NCBI GenBank assembly: GCA_900753685.1
Contig: CAAEAB010000207.1
Coordinates: forward strand, 1 to 15,092
Reading direction: 5' to 3'
Length of the DNA: 15,092 bases
From: Lachnospiraceae bacterium
Lineage (GTDB): Bacteria > Bacillota > Clostridia > Lachnospirales > Lachnospiraceae
Shown: positions 6,165 to 15,092 of the stretch, piece by piece
How the letters are laid out: every line of letters begins with the position of its first letter
How positions within the stretch are numbered: the first letter of the stretch is position 1
Notes under the pieces: model-generated
Database searches by the model: none
What the model was told of the DNA's origin: nothing
The model's input: the letters and a program-made list of their open reading frames with translations, nothing else
Translations under genes and position numbers: made by a program

Positions 6165-6923
6165 ATGACAAAATTTATTATGCACGGCTGCAACGGCGCC
6201 ATGGGACAGGTTATTACCCGTCTGGCAAAGGAGGACCCGGACGTTGAAATCGTGGCGGGAATTGATATTCAGGATAATAGGGAAAACGGATACCCGGTTT
6301 TTACAAAAGTAGAGGAATGTGATGTGTCGGCGGATGTTATTGTAGATTTCTCGGTAGCAAAGGCTGTGGATGCTGTCGTGGATTATGCGGCAGCCCGTAA
6401 AATCCCCCTTGTTCTGTGTACGACAGGACTTTCAGAGGAGCAGCTGGCCCATGTGGAAGCGGCGAGTAAGGAGACGGCGATTTTAAGGTCTGCGAATATG
6501 TCTCTTGGTGTGAATACGGTTTTTAAGCTGGCAGCTCTGGGAGCCCAGGTGCTGGCCCGGGCCGGATATGATATTGAAATTGTGGAAAAGCATCATAATC
6601 AAAAGCTGGACGCGCCTTCAGGTACAGCGTTGGCCATCGCTGACGCCATGAATGCGGCGCTTAATAAGGAGTATATCTATAAATTAGACCGCAGCCAGGA
6701 GCGGGTAAAACGGGGGAAAAAAGAAATTGGGATTCAGGCTGTCCGGGGAGGAAACATTGTCGGCGAACACGAAGTCTTTTTCTGCGGACCGGATGAGGTC
6801 ATTGAGATTAAGCATACGGCCTATTCCAAGGGGATTTTTGGCAAAGGAGCGATTTCGGCGGCTGTATTTTTGAAAGATAAAGCGCCGGGCATGTATACAA
6901 TGAGCGATGTCATTGGCGGTTAA
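6165..6923 (+). CDS. dapB: 4-hydroxy-tetrahydrodipicolinate reductase
   Basis: This 252-residue protein has the usual DapB layout: an N-terminal Rossmann NAD(P)H-binding domain and a C-terminal tetramerisation/substrate domain. It reduces the DapA product to tetrahydrodipicolinate in lysine and peptidoglycan precursor synthesis. Visible motifs are the nucleotide-binding 'GCNGAMG' (8-14), 'VDFS' near 60, 'CTTGLS' (85-90) and the signature 'EKHHNQKLDAPSGTA' (141-155) with His143/His144 and Lys147. 'RGGNIVGEHEV' (194-204) follows. The ATG at 6165 is seven bases after GAGGAG (6152-6157). It lies 66 nt after dapA across a terminator-like hairpin, and fbp starts 22 nt after its stop. No key residue is missing. 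Confidence 0.97.
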   Translation: MTKFIMHGCNGAMGQVITRLAKEDPDVEIVAGIDIQDNRENGYPVFTKVEECDVSADVIVDFSVAKAVDAVVDYAAARKIPLVLCTTGLSEEQLAHVEAASKETAILRSANMSLGVNTVFKLAALGAQVLARAGYDIEIVEKHHNQKLDAPSGTALAIADAMNAALNKEYIYKLDRSQERVKRGKKEIGIQAVRGGNIVGEHEVFFCGPDEVIEIKHTAYSKGIFGKGAISAAVFLKDKAPGMYTMSDVIGG

Positions 6924-6945
6924 AACGGATAGGGGGGATACAAAT

Positions 6946-8952
6946 ATGGAAAATACGAAAAGGACAGAAGAACTCGATGCGCTACAAAGAAGGTATCTGA
7001 AGGTTTTGTCGGAGAGGTATCCGTCGATTGCCTCAGCGTCGACAGAAATTATTAACCTGCAGGCAATTTTAAATCTGCCAAAGGGGACGGAACATGTACT
7101 CAGTGATATTCATGGCGAAGCGGAGCAGTTTTTCCATGTGCTGAAGAATGGTTCCGGAGCGGTCCGGGCGAAAATCGACGATGAATTTGGAAATTCGCTT
7201 TGTATCCGGGATAAAAAGCAGCTGGCGACATTGATTTATTATCCGGCGGAAAAGCTCGATTTAATCGAAAAAGATGAGACGGAGCTGGACGACTGGTATA
7301 AAATCACTCTGCACCGGCTTATTCAGGTGTGTAAGCGTGTTGCATCAAAATATACCCGTTCCAAGGTGCGTAAGGCTTTGCCGAAGGATTTCGCCTATGT
7401 CATTGAAGAATTAATTAATGAAAAAGAAGAAATCACAAATAAAGAGGCTTACTATAACGGTATTATCGATACGATTATCCGTATTGGCCGTTCCAGAGCT
7501 TTTATTATTGCATTATGCGAGCTGATTCAGCGTCTGGTTATCGATCATCTGCATATTGTGGGCGATATTTATGACAGAGGCTCTGGTGCTGTGGAAATCA
7601 TGGATCATTTGATGAATTACCATTCGGTGGATATTCAGTGGGGGAATCATGATCTGCTCTGGATGGGAGCCGCTTCCGGACAGCCGGCCTGTATTGCCAA
7701 TGTGATTCGAATTTGTGCCCGATATGGAAATCTGGCGACATTGGAGGATGATTACGGCATTAATCTGATGCCTCTGGCCAATTTTGCCCTGGAGGTTTAT
7801 GCGGATGATGAGTGTGAATTGTTCCAGGTTCAGGACCATGGAGATGCGGATATGCTGAGCCGTATCGAGGAGCAGACGGAAATGAAGATGCACAAAGCCA
7901 TTTCCATTATTCAGTTTAAGCTGGAGGGACAGATTATTAAAAAACGTCCGGGAATGCTCATGGACAACCGGCTTTTGCTGGACAAGATCAATCCGGAGAC
8001 GGGTACGGTGGAATTGGACGGCGTTACATATAACCTTTTGGATACGAAATTTCCGACGATCATGTGGAGTGATCCGTATCAGTTGTCGAAGGAAGAGGAA
8101 AAGGTCATGAAACGCCTGATCCACAATTTTAAAAACTGTGAAAAACTGCAGCGCCATGTTCAGTTTTTGTTAAAATCCGGCAGCTTATATTTATGCTATA
8201 ATGATAATCTTTATTTCCATGGCTGCGTCCCGATGAATGAGGACGGAAGCTTCCGGGAAGTCTATCTTCAGGGAAAGGGCTATAAAGGAAAGGCGCTGTA
8301 CGATTTTATTGAAAAAAATGTCCGCAGAGGTTATTATTTGCCGGAATCGGAGGCAAAAACCTATGGTCAGGATCTGATGTGGTTTGCCTGGACAAATGAA
8401 AATTCACCGGTGTTCGGCAAAGAAAAGATGGCGACCTTCGAGCGGTATTTCCTGGGCGAAAAGGATACCCATGAGGAACGGAAGGATCCGTATTATCGAC
8501 TGATTGAAGACGAAACGATTAGTGAGACGGTGTGCGATAATATTATCCGGGAATTCGGGCTGGATCCTAAAAAGGCTCACATCATTAACGGACATATGCC
8601 GGTAAAATTAAAAAAAGGAGAGAGTCCTGTCAAAGGCAACGGCAAGCTGTTTATCATTGACGGCGGTTTCTCCAAGGCCTATCAGAAAACGACGGGAATC
8701 GCAGGCTATACATTAGTTTATAATTCCTATGGTTTAAAGCTGGTGACCCATCTGCCTTTTGAGAGTGCTGAAAAAGCCATTAAAGAAGAGACGGATATTT
8801 GTGAGAATATTAATATCATTGAAAAGCTGTCAGAGCGAAAATATGTGGCGGATACGGATAACGGTAAGGTTATCCAGCAAAAAATCAATGATCTGGAATT
8901 ACTTTTGAAGGCTTACAGAAATGGTAAGCTTCGGGAAAATGCAGGTAAATAA
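6946..8952 (+). CDS. fbp: Class III fructose-1,6-bisphosphatase
   Basis: This 668-residue protein matches the length of the Firmicutes-specific class III enzyme (about 640-670 residues; Bacillus subtilis Fbp is close throughout). It hydrolyses fructose-1,6-bisphosphate to fructose-6-phosphate in gluconeogenesis. It carries a calcineurin-type metallophosphatase core: 'SDIHGE' (53-58, Asp54 and His56), 'GDIYDRG' (206-212) and 'GNHDLLW' (233-239). Further on are 'GHMPVK' (549-554) and 'IDGGFSKAYQ' (571-580). 'INLQAILNLPKGTEH' near residue 36 is also family-typical. ATG 6946 is eight bases after a GGGGGG-containing site (6931-6938); an in-frame GTG at 6907 lies inside dapB and has no site. The 22-nt gaps to dapB and nadE suggest co-transcription. 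The family is regulated by phosphoenolpyruvate and AMP, which is not visible in sequence. Confidence 0.97.
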   Translation: MENTKRTEELDALQRRYLKVLSERYPSIASASTEIINLQAILNLPKGTEHVLSDIHGEAEQFFHVLKNGSGAVRAKIDDEFGNSLCIRDKKQLATLIYYPAEKLDLIEKDETELDDWYKITLHRLIQVCKRVASKYTRSKVRKALPKDFAYVIEELINEKEEITNKEAYYNGIIDTIIRIGRSRAFIIALCELIQRLVIDHLHIVGDIYDRGSGAVEIMDHLMNYHSVDIQWGNHDLLWMGAASGQPACIANVIRICARYGNLATLEDDYGINLMPLANFALEVYADDECELFQVQDHGDADMLSRIEEQTEMKMHKAISIIQFKLEGQIIKKRPGMLMDNRLLLDKINPETGTVELDGVTYNLLDTKFPTIMWSDPYQLSKEEEKVMKRLIHNFKNCEKLQRHVQFLLKSGSLYLCYNDNLYFHGCVPMNEDGSFREVYLQGKGYKGKALYDFIEKNVRRGYYLPESEAKTYGQDLMWFAWTNENSPVFGKEKMATFERYFLGEKDTHEERKDPYYRLIEDETISETVCDNIIREFGLDPKKAHIINGHMPVKLKKGESPVKGNGKLFIIDGGFSKAYQKTTGIAGYTLVYNSYGLKLVTHLPFESAEKAIKEETDICENINIIEKLSERKYVADTDNGKVIQQKINDLELLLKAYRNGKLRENAGK

Positions 8953-8973
8953 AGAAATTTGGAGGAATAAGGA

Positions 8974-10890
8974 ATGAAGGACGGATTTATCAGAGTGGCG
9001 GCGGCAACGCCGGAGATTCGGGTGGCGGACTGTGAATATAACCGGAAACAGGTGGAAAGGATGCTTAAGGAAGCCTGGGAGCAGAAGGCGCGAATCGTTG
9101 TGTTTCCGGAGCTCTGCATGACCGGCTATACCTGCGGCGACCTTTTTCTCCAGGAACTGCTGCTTTCAGGCTGTGTCAGCGAACTGGAAAAGCTGCTGGA
9201 GGCTTCTGGAAATTTAGATATTCTCGGAGTTGTCGGTATGCCGCTTGCGGTGAACGGAAAGCTTTATAATGTGGCGGTTGTCTTTAAAGAAGGTACGATC
9301 CTCGGTATTGTTCCTAAGACCTTTATTCCGAATTATTCTGAATTTTATGAGGCGCGCCATTTTGAGCGGGGACCGAAAAAACCAATGCTTATTTCACTGG
9401 CCGGGCAGGAAACATGGTTCGGAACTCAGCTGCTTTTTGAGTGTACCAATGTGCCGGGACTTGTTATCGGTGGTGAAATCTGCGAGGATTTGTGGGCTCC
9501 GAATCCACCGAGCATATCCCATGCTCTGGCAGGGGCAACCCTCATTTTCAATGTGTCCGCCAGCGATGAGACGACAGGCAAGGATGCTTACCGGAAGGAA
9601 CTGGTGAGCAGCCAGTCGGCCCGGTTGATTTGTGGCTATGTCTATGCGGGTGCGGGAGAGGGTGAATCGACGACAGATCTGGTATTTCCGGGACACAACC
9701 TGATTTGTGAAAACGGCGCCTGTCTTTCCGAGTCCCGGCGCTTTGAAACAGGCATTATTTATGGAGATGTGGATTTGGGCCGTTTAAATAGTGAACGCCG
9801 CCGTATGACCACATTTATCCAGAATGAGGACAGGGATTATGTGCGGGTTTCCTTTGAAACGGCAGTGGAGCCATTGGCGCTTAATCGCTATGTGGATCCC
9901 CGGCCCTTCGTTCCCGCATCAGATAGGGACCGCCGCAGACGCTGTGAAGAGATTTTATCCATTCAGGCCATGGGTCTGAAAAAACGTCTCGCCCATACGC
10001 GTTGTAAAAATGCGGTGGTCGGCATTTCCGGCGGTCTGGATTCGACTCTGGCGCTGCTTGTGACCGTTCGGGCCTTTGATATGCTTGGCCTTGATCGGAA
10101 AGCGATTAAAGCAGTGACGATGCCATGTTTTGGAACAACGGACAGAACTTACAATAATGCCTGTCAGCTTGTCCGTGAACTGGGGGCAAAGCTGCTTGAG
10201 GTAAATATTCGCGAAGCCGTTTCCCTTCATTTTAGAGATATCGGTCAGGATCCGGAAAAACATGATGTGACCTATGAAAACGGACAGGCCAGAGAACGGA
10301 CTCAGGTATTGATGGATCTGGCGAATCAGTGCGGCGGCCTGGTAGTCGGCACCGGGGATTTATCGGAGTTGGCCTTGGGGTGGGCGACCTATAACGGCGA
10401 TCATATGTCTATGTATGGTGTCAACGCTTCTGTGCCAAAAACTCTGGTGCGCCATCTGGTGCGTTATTATGCCGATACATGCGAGTCAAAGAATCTGAGA
10501 GAAGTGCTTTTGGATATTCTGGATACGCCGGTGAGTCCGGAGCTGATCCCGCCGAAGGAAGGGGAAATATCCCAGAAAACAGAGGATTTGGTTGGACCTT
10601 ATGAGCTTCATGATTTTTTCCTGTATCATATGATGCGTTTTGGCTGTCCGCCGGCAAAAATTTATCGTTTGGCGAATATAGCCTTTGAGGGGGAATATTC
10701 ACCGGGAATTATTTTAAAATGGCTGAAAAATTTCTATCACCGGTTTTTTACTCAGCAATTTAAACGCTCTTGTATTCCAGACGGCCCGAAGGTCGGTTCG
10801 GTAGCTCTGTCACCGAGAGGCGACTGGCGGATGCCGAGCGATGCTTCCGCTGATTTATGGAAGGCTGAACTCGAAAAAATCGAAATATAA
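8974..10890 (+). CDS. nadE: Glutamine-dependent NAD(+) synthetase
   Basis: This 638-residue two-domain enzyme performs the last step of NAD synthesis, amidating nicotinic acid adenine dinucleotide with ATP and ammonia drawn from glutamine. The N-terminal nitrilase-like glutaminase has the triad Glu46 ('VVFPELCMTGYT'), Lys115 ('VPKTFIPNY') and Cys170 ('GGEICEDLW'). The C-terminal synthetase has the PP-loop 'ISGGLDST' (351-358) and 'GTGDLSELALGW' (459-470) with following NAD-site residues. Length and domain order match the long form of NadE found in many actinobacteria and clostridia, so no separate ammonia source is needed. The ATG at 8974 is eight bases after GGAGG (8961-8965). It sits 21 nt after fbp and is followed by a clear terminator, which makes it the last gene of the dap-fbp-nadE group. 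Confidence 0.96.
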   Translation: MKDGFIRVAAATPEIRVADCEYNRKQVERMLKEAWEQKARIVVFPELCMTGYTCGDLFLQELLLSGCVSELEKLLEASGNLDILGVVGMPLAVNGKLYNVAVVFKEGTILGIVPKTFIPNYSEFYEARHFERGPKKPMLISLAGQETWFGTQLLFECTNVPGLVIGGEICEDLWAPNPPSISHALAGATLIFNVSASDETTGKDAYRKELVSSQSARLICGYVYAGAGEGESTTDLVFPGHNLICENGACLSESRRFETGIIYGDVDLGRLNSERRRMTTFIQNEDRDYVRVSFETAVEPLALNRYVDPRPFVPASDRDRRRRCEEILSIQAMGLKKRLAHTRCKNAVVGISGGLDSTLALLVTVRAFDMLGLDRKAIKAVTMPCFGTTDRTYNNACQLVRELGAKLLEVNIREAVSLHFRDIGQDPEKHDVTYENGQARERTQVLMDLANQCGGLVVGTGDLSELALGWATYNGDHMSMYGVNASVPKTLVRHLVRYYADTCESKNLREVLLDILDTPVSPELIPPKEGEISQKTEDLVGPYELHDFFLYHMMRFGCPPAKIYRLANIAFEGEYSPGIILKWLKNFYHRFFTQQFKRSCIPDGPKVGSVALSPRGDWRMPSDASADLWKAELEKIEI

Positions 10891-10897
10891 AATGATA

Positions 10898-10939
10898 GCC
10901 TCCGAATCGTTAGAAAAGGAACGGGTTCGGAGGCTTTTT
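10898..10939 (+). terminator. Intrinsic terminator after nadE
   Basis: GCCTCCGAA (10898-10906) pairs perfectly with TTCGGAGGC (10926-10934) around a 19-nt loop and is followed by five T. It starts 8 bases after the nadE stop. The opposing small gene ends 37 bases further on, and the same stem could weakly terminate that transcript, although its T tract on that strand is poor. Confidence 0.85.
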
Positions 10940-10975
10940 GCTGCCGGTCATTCGGAAAAAATTGACCCACAGAGT

Positions 10976-11413
10976 TTAATTTGAAGCTTTATCCAGAGCT
11001 GCTGAGATAGCGTTCAGCAAGATGGAAGCGGTATACTGGCTGGAATCGTCATAGGTGACTTCGCCGATGGGAATGCCGGCGATTAATTGAGAGCTGATAT
11101 CTTCAAGACAGGATTCCAGCAGCGGATACATGGCGGTGACGCTTTCTTCAAGGGGAGCCGTCGTAATGCTGTTAATATGGTCGGCGTCGACACTTACTTG
11201 AAGGCTGACCGGGTGGTCTCCAAGAACGATGGAGGTGGTGTAGACGCCCGGAGTATATGTAGGTGTGGATGCCGGCTCGTTGGATTTTCCATGATCCCTG
11301 AGGAAAAACATATAAATAAACAGGAAAATCATCAGCAGGGCTAACACGACGAAGACAATCGTATAGATGATTTCCTTCATTTGAAGAATTATAATGCGTG
11401 TTTTTGAACCCAT
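10976..11413 (-). CDS. Small membrane-anchored FMN_bind-like protein of unknown function
   Basis: This 145-residue protein has a short basic N-terminus (MGSKTR...K), one strong membrane helix (about residues 15-37) and a Ser/Thr/Pro linker (about 44-55). A globular C-terminal domain of about 85 residues follows and is expected outside the membrane. That domain starts 'TPGVYTTSIVLG' and ends 'YTASILLNAISAALDKA', which follows the beta-strand and helix wording of FMN_bind/RnfG-like domains. At the position where such domains carry an S-G-A-T-type flavin-attachment motif, this one has 'DDSSQYTAS', so covalent flavinylation looks unlikely. The ATG at 11413 is seven bases after GAAGGAG (complement of 11421-11427). 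There is no lipobox cysteine. The gene is divergent from addB. I do not recognise a named gene, and the fold assignment is tentative. Confidence 0.6.
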   Translation of the reverse strand: MGSKTRIIILQMKEIIYTIVFVVLALLMIFLFIYMFFLRDHGKSNEPASTPTYTPGVYTTSIVLGDHPVSLQVSVDADHINSITTAPLEESVTAMYPLLESCLEDISSQLIAGIPIGEVTYDDSSQYTASILLNAISAALDKASN

Positions 11414-11503
11414 AATCGGCCTCCTTCAGAATACTTTAATATAACCTATGCAGGGTATTTGGAAAATATGACATTCGAATGGGTGTGGAAGGCGGATAGA
11501 AAA

Positions 11504-11514
11504 TGTGCTATGAT
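11504..11514 (+). promoter_or_regulatory. Extended -10 promoter for addB
   Basis: TGTGC followed by TATGAT (-10 at 11509-11514) forms an extended -10, with only a weak -35 (TGGAAG, 11486-11491) at 17-base spacing. A start near 11521 gives a leader of about 22 nt before ATG 11543. It also means the longer reading frame that opens at 11459 is mostly upstream of transcription. Confidence 0.5.
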
Positions 11515-11542
11515 AGGTAACAGTACAGAAAGGGGTCATGAG

Positions 11543-14500
11543 ATGTCACTTCAGATGATTATTGGCGGGGCCGGACCCCGCCGTTCAGAAGTAATGTACC
11601 AGAAATTAATAGAAGAATCCCTGGCGGCGCCGGAGCAGAGGTTTTACCTGGTGGTGCCGGAGCAGTATACGATGCAGACCCAGATGAAGATGGCCGAGCT
11701 TCATCCGGGACATGGTGTTATGAATGTGGATATTGTCAGTTTTCCGAGACTGGCCTATCGGATATTTGATGAGCTTGGCGGCGTTCAGAAAACCATTCTG
11801 GAGGATACGGGTAAAAGTATGGTCATCCGGAGGCTTTTATCGGAGCACAAGGGAGAGCTGGAAGCCTTTGCTGGAAGCGTCGGTAAAAGCGGCTTTGTCG
11901 GACAGGCAAAATCCATGCTTTCAGAGCTGTTTCAGTACAGTGTCCAGTCGTCCCAGCTTGAAGAGAGTCGGAAGCAGATTGGAGAGCATACCATGCTTGG
12001 AAGAAAGCTGGGAGATATTCAGATATTGTATGACGCCTTCAAAGAATATATGTCGGATACCTATATGACGGCGGAGGAGCTTTTAGAAGTTCTTGCCGGG
12101 AAAGTGTCGTACTCGAAATTGCTAAAGGGAAGCATCATGTATATCGATAATTTTACCGGCTTCACTCCTTCCCAATACAGCCTTCTGGAAAAGCTGATGC
12201 TTTTGTGTAAGCGTCTTGTTATCGGTCTGAGTATTGATATCCATGACAGGCCCTATGAATTGGGGCAGGAATACCAGTTGTTTTACCTGACAAAGGAAAC
12301 ACTCTGGAAACTGAATAAAATGGCTGTTCGACTGAAAGCGGAGCGGGAGCCGGATATTTTGCTAGATCTGTCGGCAGACCGAACAGATCTGGGCTTTTTA
12401 GAAAGACATCTGTTCCGGTTTCAGCGTTTCCAGCCCTGGATGGGAAAGCCGCAGCGCCTGAAGATTTATGCCCTTGATCATCCGGCGGAGGAAATCAGCT
12501 TCGCTGCCGGAGAAATTCGCCGGATGGTGATGGAGGAGGGACTTTTTTATAGGGATTTTGCCCTCGTCACAGGGGACGTGAGCCGTTATCGGGAGGCTGC
12601 GAGATACCGGTTCGAACGTATGGGAATCCCCCTTTTTATCGACGATAAAGCCAATCTGTCTGAAAACAGCTTTGTGGAGATGCTTCGAAGCAGTATGGAT
12701 GTTATACTTAAAGATTTTTCCTATGAAAGTGTGTTTCGTTACCTGCGTTCCGGTTATTCTCTTGTAGCGGATTCCGATGTGGACGTGCTGGATAATTATC
12801 TTCTGGCTACGGGAATTTGGGGACGGAAACGGTGGAGTGAAAAATTTATTAAACGGTATCGGGATTTCGGACCGGAGGATTTTGTGAGGGTTAATGAAAT
12901 CCGAAAACAGGTTCTCAAAGAGTTAGAACCTCTGTTTATGATGAGCCGTCAGGGAACGGTTGGAGATTATACGAAGGCTCTGCGGGAATTTATCCAGGGA
13001 ATTCGAGGCGAGGAACAGCTTCAGGCCTACAGAGAAGGTTTTAACGCAGAGGGAGACTTTATCCACGAGCGGGAGTATGCCCAGGTATATGAAGCGGTGG
13101 ACGGGCTTTTAGAAAAATGCAGTCAGATTTTGGAAAAGGAGAAGGTCTCTTTAAAAGAGTATATGGAAATATTGGAAGCAGGATTTGAAGAAATTCAGGT
13201 GGGCGTCATTCCTCCGACATTGGATCAGGTTGTTCTTGGTGATTTAAAGAGAACCCGACTTGGAGATGTCAAGGTCCTGTTTATTTTAGGCTGCAATGAC
13301 GGTGTGCTTCCGACACCGGTGGCTGTTGGCGGACTGATCACAGACAGGGAAAAGGAGGCATTGTCCGGCTGTTCGATGGAATTGGCGCCGACAGGAAAGC
13401 AGAATAATTTTCGGGAGAAATTTTACATATATACGGCCATGACAAAACCGGAGCAAAGGCTTATACTGACCTATGCCCAGATGGACGGCAGCGGGAAAGC
13501 CCTGCGGCCATCGACTGTCTTAAATGATGTGTACCGGATATTTCCGGATTTAAGACCGGAAATGCCGGAAACCTGGAATGAAGGCCGGATTCTGACCGGC
13601 GAGCAGGAGAGTGGCTATTATCTACTGGAGGGGTTAAAGAAGCCGGAGCTTCGCAATGAATTCTGGCAGACCCTCTTTGCCTGGTTTTCGGAGCATGACG
13701 GAACAAAAGAGAAGCTGTCCTCATGGATATCGGAGCAGTTTAATACGCGGCGGATGAGTCCACTGTCTCGGAAAATCATTAAGGCCCTGTATGGAGAACG
13801 GCCGAGGGCCAGTATTACAACCCTGGAAAAATACGCAGCCTGCGCCTATGCTCATTTTTTAAGTGCTGGCCTGCATCTGGAAGAACGGAAGACTGCAAAA
13901 CTTCTCCCGCCGGATTTGGGAAATATTCTTCATGAGTCTATGGAACGGTTTTCTAAGGCTGTGGAAGAAAGTTCCTATGACTGGCATACAATGCCCGATG
14001 AGTTCAGGGATGAGACAATGGAACAGTGTGTTCGGGAAACCGGCATGGAATATGGTTCGGCCATGTTTTTGGAAAATGCCCGTTACACCCATTATCTGGA
14101 ACAGCTGGTCCGTATGGCGAAACGGACGGCCTGGACGATACAGAAGCAGATATGTAAGGGTGAATTCGTGCCGTCCGGATTTGAGACGAAGTTTTCTGTC
14201 GGGGACCGGGTGCGGCTGATTGGAACAGTGGACCGCTACGATATATATGATCGGGAAGAAGTACGGGCCGTTCGGATTGTGGATTATAAATCCGGACAGC
14301 AGGAATTTGATTTGACAGAGATTTTTTATGGCTTGTCGCTCCAATTGGTTGTTTACCTGGAAGCTATTGCCAAGATTGAGGGAGTAAAGCATCCGGAAAA
14401 AAGGATGGTAAAGGCCGGGATGTTTTATTATCATATCCAGGATCCGATTTTGGAAGAAATGCCGGGAAATCCGGAGGAATTGGAAAGTCAGCTGGCTTCG

Positions 14501-14938
14501 ATGTTAAAGCTGGAAGGGCTGGCCAATAATGATCCTCAGGTGGTGGCCTGGATGGATGGAAAGCTATCCGAGGCGCCCCAGGTGCTGCCGGTCACTCTGA
14601 AAAAGGACGGGAGCTTTTCAAAAGCTTCCAGTGTTGCCAGCGCCGAACAGATGGATGAATTGGGATATCTTGTCCATCGGCGGATTGAACAGCTGGCGGC
14701 GGGATGGATGTCTGGAGATATATCAAAGAATCCATATTTATTGATTAATGGAAGTAAAAAACGAACAGCCTGTGATTATTGCAGCTATCGGGGAATCTGC
14801 CGTTTTGATGAACGGGTGGAGGGATGCGAGTATCACCGGCTAATGCACTTATCTGCCGACGAGGTGTGGCAGCGGATTTATGAGGAGGTGAGGGAAGCAT
14901 GGGGAAATCATGGACCGAAGAACAGCGACAGGTCATAA
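11543..14938 (+). CDS. addB: AddAB helicase-nuclease subunit AddB
   Basis: This 1131-residue protein is close to Bacillus AddB in length (about 1160) and organisation: an inactivated helicase-like core plus a C-terminal RecB-type nuclease domain with an iron-sulfur staple. With AddA it resects double-strand breaks and recognises Chi. Visible nuclease and cluster residues are Cys767 in '[11 protein letters not shown]', His797 in '[11 protein letters not shown]', Asp897 in 'GTVDRYD', 'VDYKSG' with Asp914 and Lys916, and the trio Cys1077/Cys1080/Cys1086 in '[10 protein letters not shown]'. '[12 protein letters not shown]' and 'LGCNDGVLP' are core AddB motifs. The N-terminal nucleotide site reads 'GGAGPRRS' (8-15), where a G-x-x-G-x-G-K-S/T Walker A is expected; the Lys is Arg. 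ATG 11543 is seven bases after AAAGGGG (11529-11535). The gene overlaps addA by 40 nt. Confidence 0.95.
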   Translation: MSLQMIIGGAGPRRSEVMYQKLIEESLAAPEQRFYLVVPEQYTMQTQMKMAELHPGHGVMNVDIVSFPRLAYRIFDELGGVQKTILEDTGKSMVIRRLLSEHKGELEAFAGSVGKSGFVGQAKSMLSELFQYSVQSSQLEESRKQIGEHTMLGRKLGDIQILYDAFKEYMSDTYMTAEELLEVLAGKVSYSKLLKGSIMYIDNFTGFTPSQYSLLEKLMLLCKRLVIGLSIDIHDRPYELGQEYQLFYLTKETLWKLNKMAVRLKAEREPDILLDLSADRTDLGFLERHLFRFQRFQPWMGKPQRLKIYALDHPAEEISFAAGEIRRMVMEEGLFYRDFALVTGDVSRYREAARYRFERMGIPLFIDDKANLSENSFVEMLRSSMDVILKDFSYESVFRYLRSGYSLVADSDVDVLDNYLLATGIWGRKRWSEKFIKRYRDFGPEDFVRVNEIRKQVLKELEPLFMMSRQGTVGDYTKALREFIQGIRGEEQLQAYREGFNAEGDFIHEREYAQVYEAVDGLLEKCSQILEKEKVSLKEYMEILEAGFEEIQVGVIPPTLDQVVLGDLKRTRLGDVKVLFILGCNDGVLPTPVAVGGLITDREKEALSGCSMELAPTGKQNNFREKFYIYTAMTKPEQRLILTYAQMDGSGKALRPSTVLNDVYRIFPDLRPEMPETWNEGRILTGEQESGYYLLEGLKKPELRNEFWQTLFAWFSEHDGTKEKLSSWISEQFNTRRMSPLSRKIIKALYGERPRASITTLEKYAACAYAHFLSAGLHLEERKTAKLLPPDLGNILHESMERFSKAVEESSYDWHTMPDEFRDETMEQCVRETGMEYGSAMFLENARYTHYLEQLVRMAKRTAWTIQKQICKGEFVPSGFETKFSVGDRVRLIGTVDRYDIYDREEVRAVRIVDYKSGQQEFDLTEIFYGLSLQLVVYLEAIAKIEGVKHPEKRMVKAGMFYYHIQDPILEEMPGNPEELESQLASMLKLEGLANNDPQVVAWMDGKLSEAPQVLPVTLKKDGSFSKASSVASAEQMDELGYLVHRRIEQLAAGWMSGDISKNPYLLINGSKKRTACDYCSYRGICRFDERVEGCEYHRLMHLSADEVWQRIYEEVREAWGNHGPKNSDRS

Positions 14939-15092
14939 AGCTTAGAAATCGGAGCCTTCTTGTTTCTGCGGCGGCGGGCTCGGGAAAAACAGCGGTTCTT
15001 GTAGAACGCATTATTCAAAAAATCACAGATACTACCCGACCGATGGATATTGATAAACTTCTTGTAGTTACTTTCACGAAGGCGGCGGCGGC
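14899..15092 (+). CDS. addA: AddAB helicase-nuclease subunit AddA, N-terminal fragment
   Basis: The first 64 codons are present and the right edge cuts the gene. The N-terminus 'WTEEQRQVI' is a superfamily 1 Q motif. An intact Walker A, '[15 protein letters not shown]' (24-38, Lys30), follows, and then '[11 protein letters not shown]', the start of helicase motif Ia. This is the motor subunit of AddAB, a 3'-5' SF1 helicase that usually carries a second nuclease domain at its C-terminus (not in this window). The ATG at 14899 is seven bases after GGAGGTGA (14884-14891), and both lie inside the last codons of addB in another frame. The 40-nt overlap indicates translational coupling and a fixed AddA:AddB ratio. 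The intact motor site contrasts with the degenerate one in AddB. Confidence 0.95.
   Translation, partial: MGKSWTEEQRQVIKLRNRSLLVSAAAGSGKTAVLVERIIQKITDTTRPMDIDKLLVVTFTKAAA

Noticed and set aside
7513..8157. 214-codon minus-strand ORF opposite fbp
   Set aside because: It is a shadow of the conserved fbp gene with implausible composition and no ribosome binding site.
11459..11542. 28-residue N-terminal extension of AddB
   Set aside because: It spans the predicted promoter, has no ribosome binding site, and does not resemble AddB. ATG 11543 has AAAGGGG at 7 bases.
13859..14434. 191-codon minus-strand ORF opposite addB
   Set aside because: It lies wholly within the conserved nuclease domain of addB and has no independent support.
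1..15092. CRISPR array, insertion sequence, prophage, toxin-antitoxin or defence island
   Set aside because: I found no regularly spaced repeats, transposase, integrase, terminal inverted repeats or attachment-site duplication. The content is conserved housekeeping genes.

Overview
The window reads as ordinary chromosomal DNA from a low-to-mid GC, Gram-positive anaerobe of the Clostridia. A Lachnospiraceae-like organism is my best inference. The reasons are AddA/AddB instead of RecBCD, a class III fructose-1,6-bisphosphatase, a clostridial-type short CobO homologue, strong AGGAGG-type ribosome binding sites and sigma-A promoters that often carry an extended -10 (TGn). I see no mobile element, CRISPR array, rRNA, tRNA or prophage gene.

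Layout: the 5' end of an etfB-type gene runs off the left edge on the minus strand (1-156). It is divergent from a MATE-family transporter (298-1644, +), and the -35 boxes of the two promoters touch. The transporter converges on typA/bipA (1725-3551, -), and one 18-bp hairpin with A and T tracts lies between them. After a roughly 290-nt divergent gap, the plus strand carries a tandem OB-fold ssDNA-binding-like gene (3840-4466) and a short CobO/BtuR-like ATPase with its own promoter (4521-5024). Next comes a strong promoter followed about 80 nt later by a terminator, which is a possible small RNA or attenuated leader. Then follow dapA (5205-6098), dapB (6165-6923), class III fbp (6946-8952) and glutamine-dependent nadE (8974-10890), closed by a terminator. 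A small membrane-anchored FMN_bind-like protein lies on the minus strand (10976-11413). It is divergent from addB (11543-14938, +), which overlaps the start of addA (14899 onward, cut by the right edge).

How the genes work together: dapA and dapB encode consecutive steps of the diaminopimelate/lysine branch. An imperfect terminator between them could lower downstream expression. dapB, fbp and nadE are about 22 nt apart and look co-transcribed, although they belong to different pathways (lysine/cell wall, gluconeogenesis, NAD synthesis). addB and addA encode the two subunits of the double-strand-break repair helicase-nuclease and look translationally coupled.

I did not find a convincing undescribed multi-gene system. 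The points most worth a second look are a degenerate Walker A motif in AddB, the promoter-terminator unit upstream of dapA, the C-terminally short CobO homologue beside a two-OB-fold protein, altered active-site-loop residues in DapA, and an FMN_bind-like protein without the usual flavinylation threonine.
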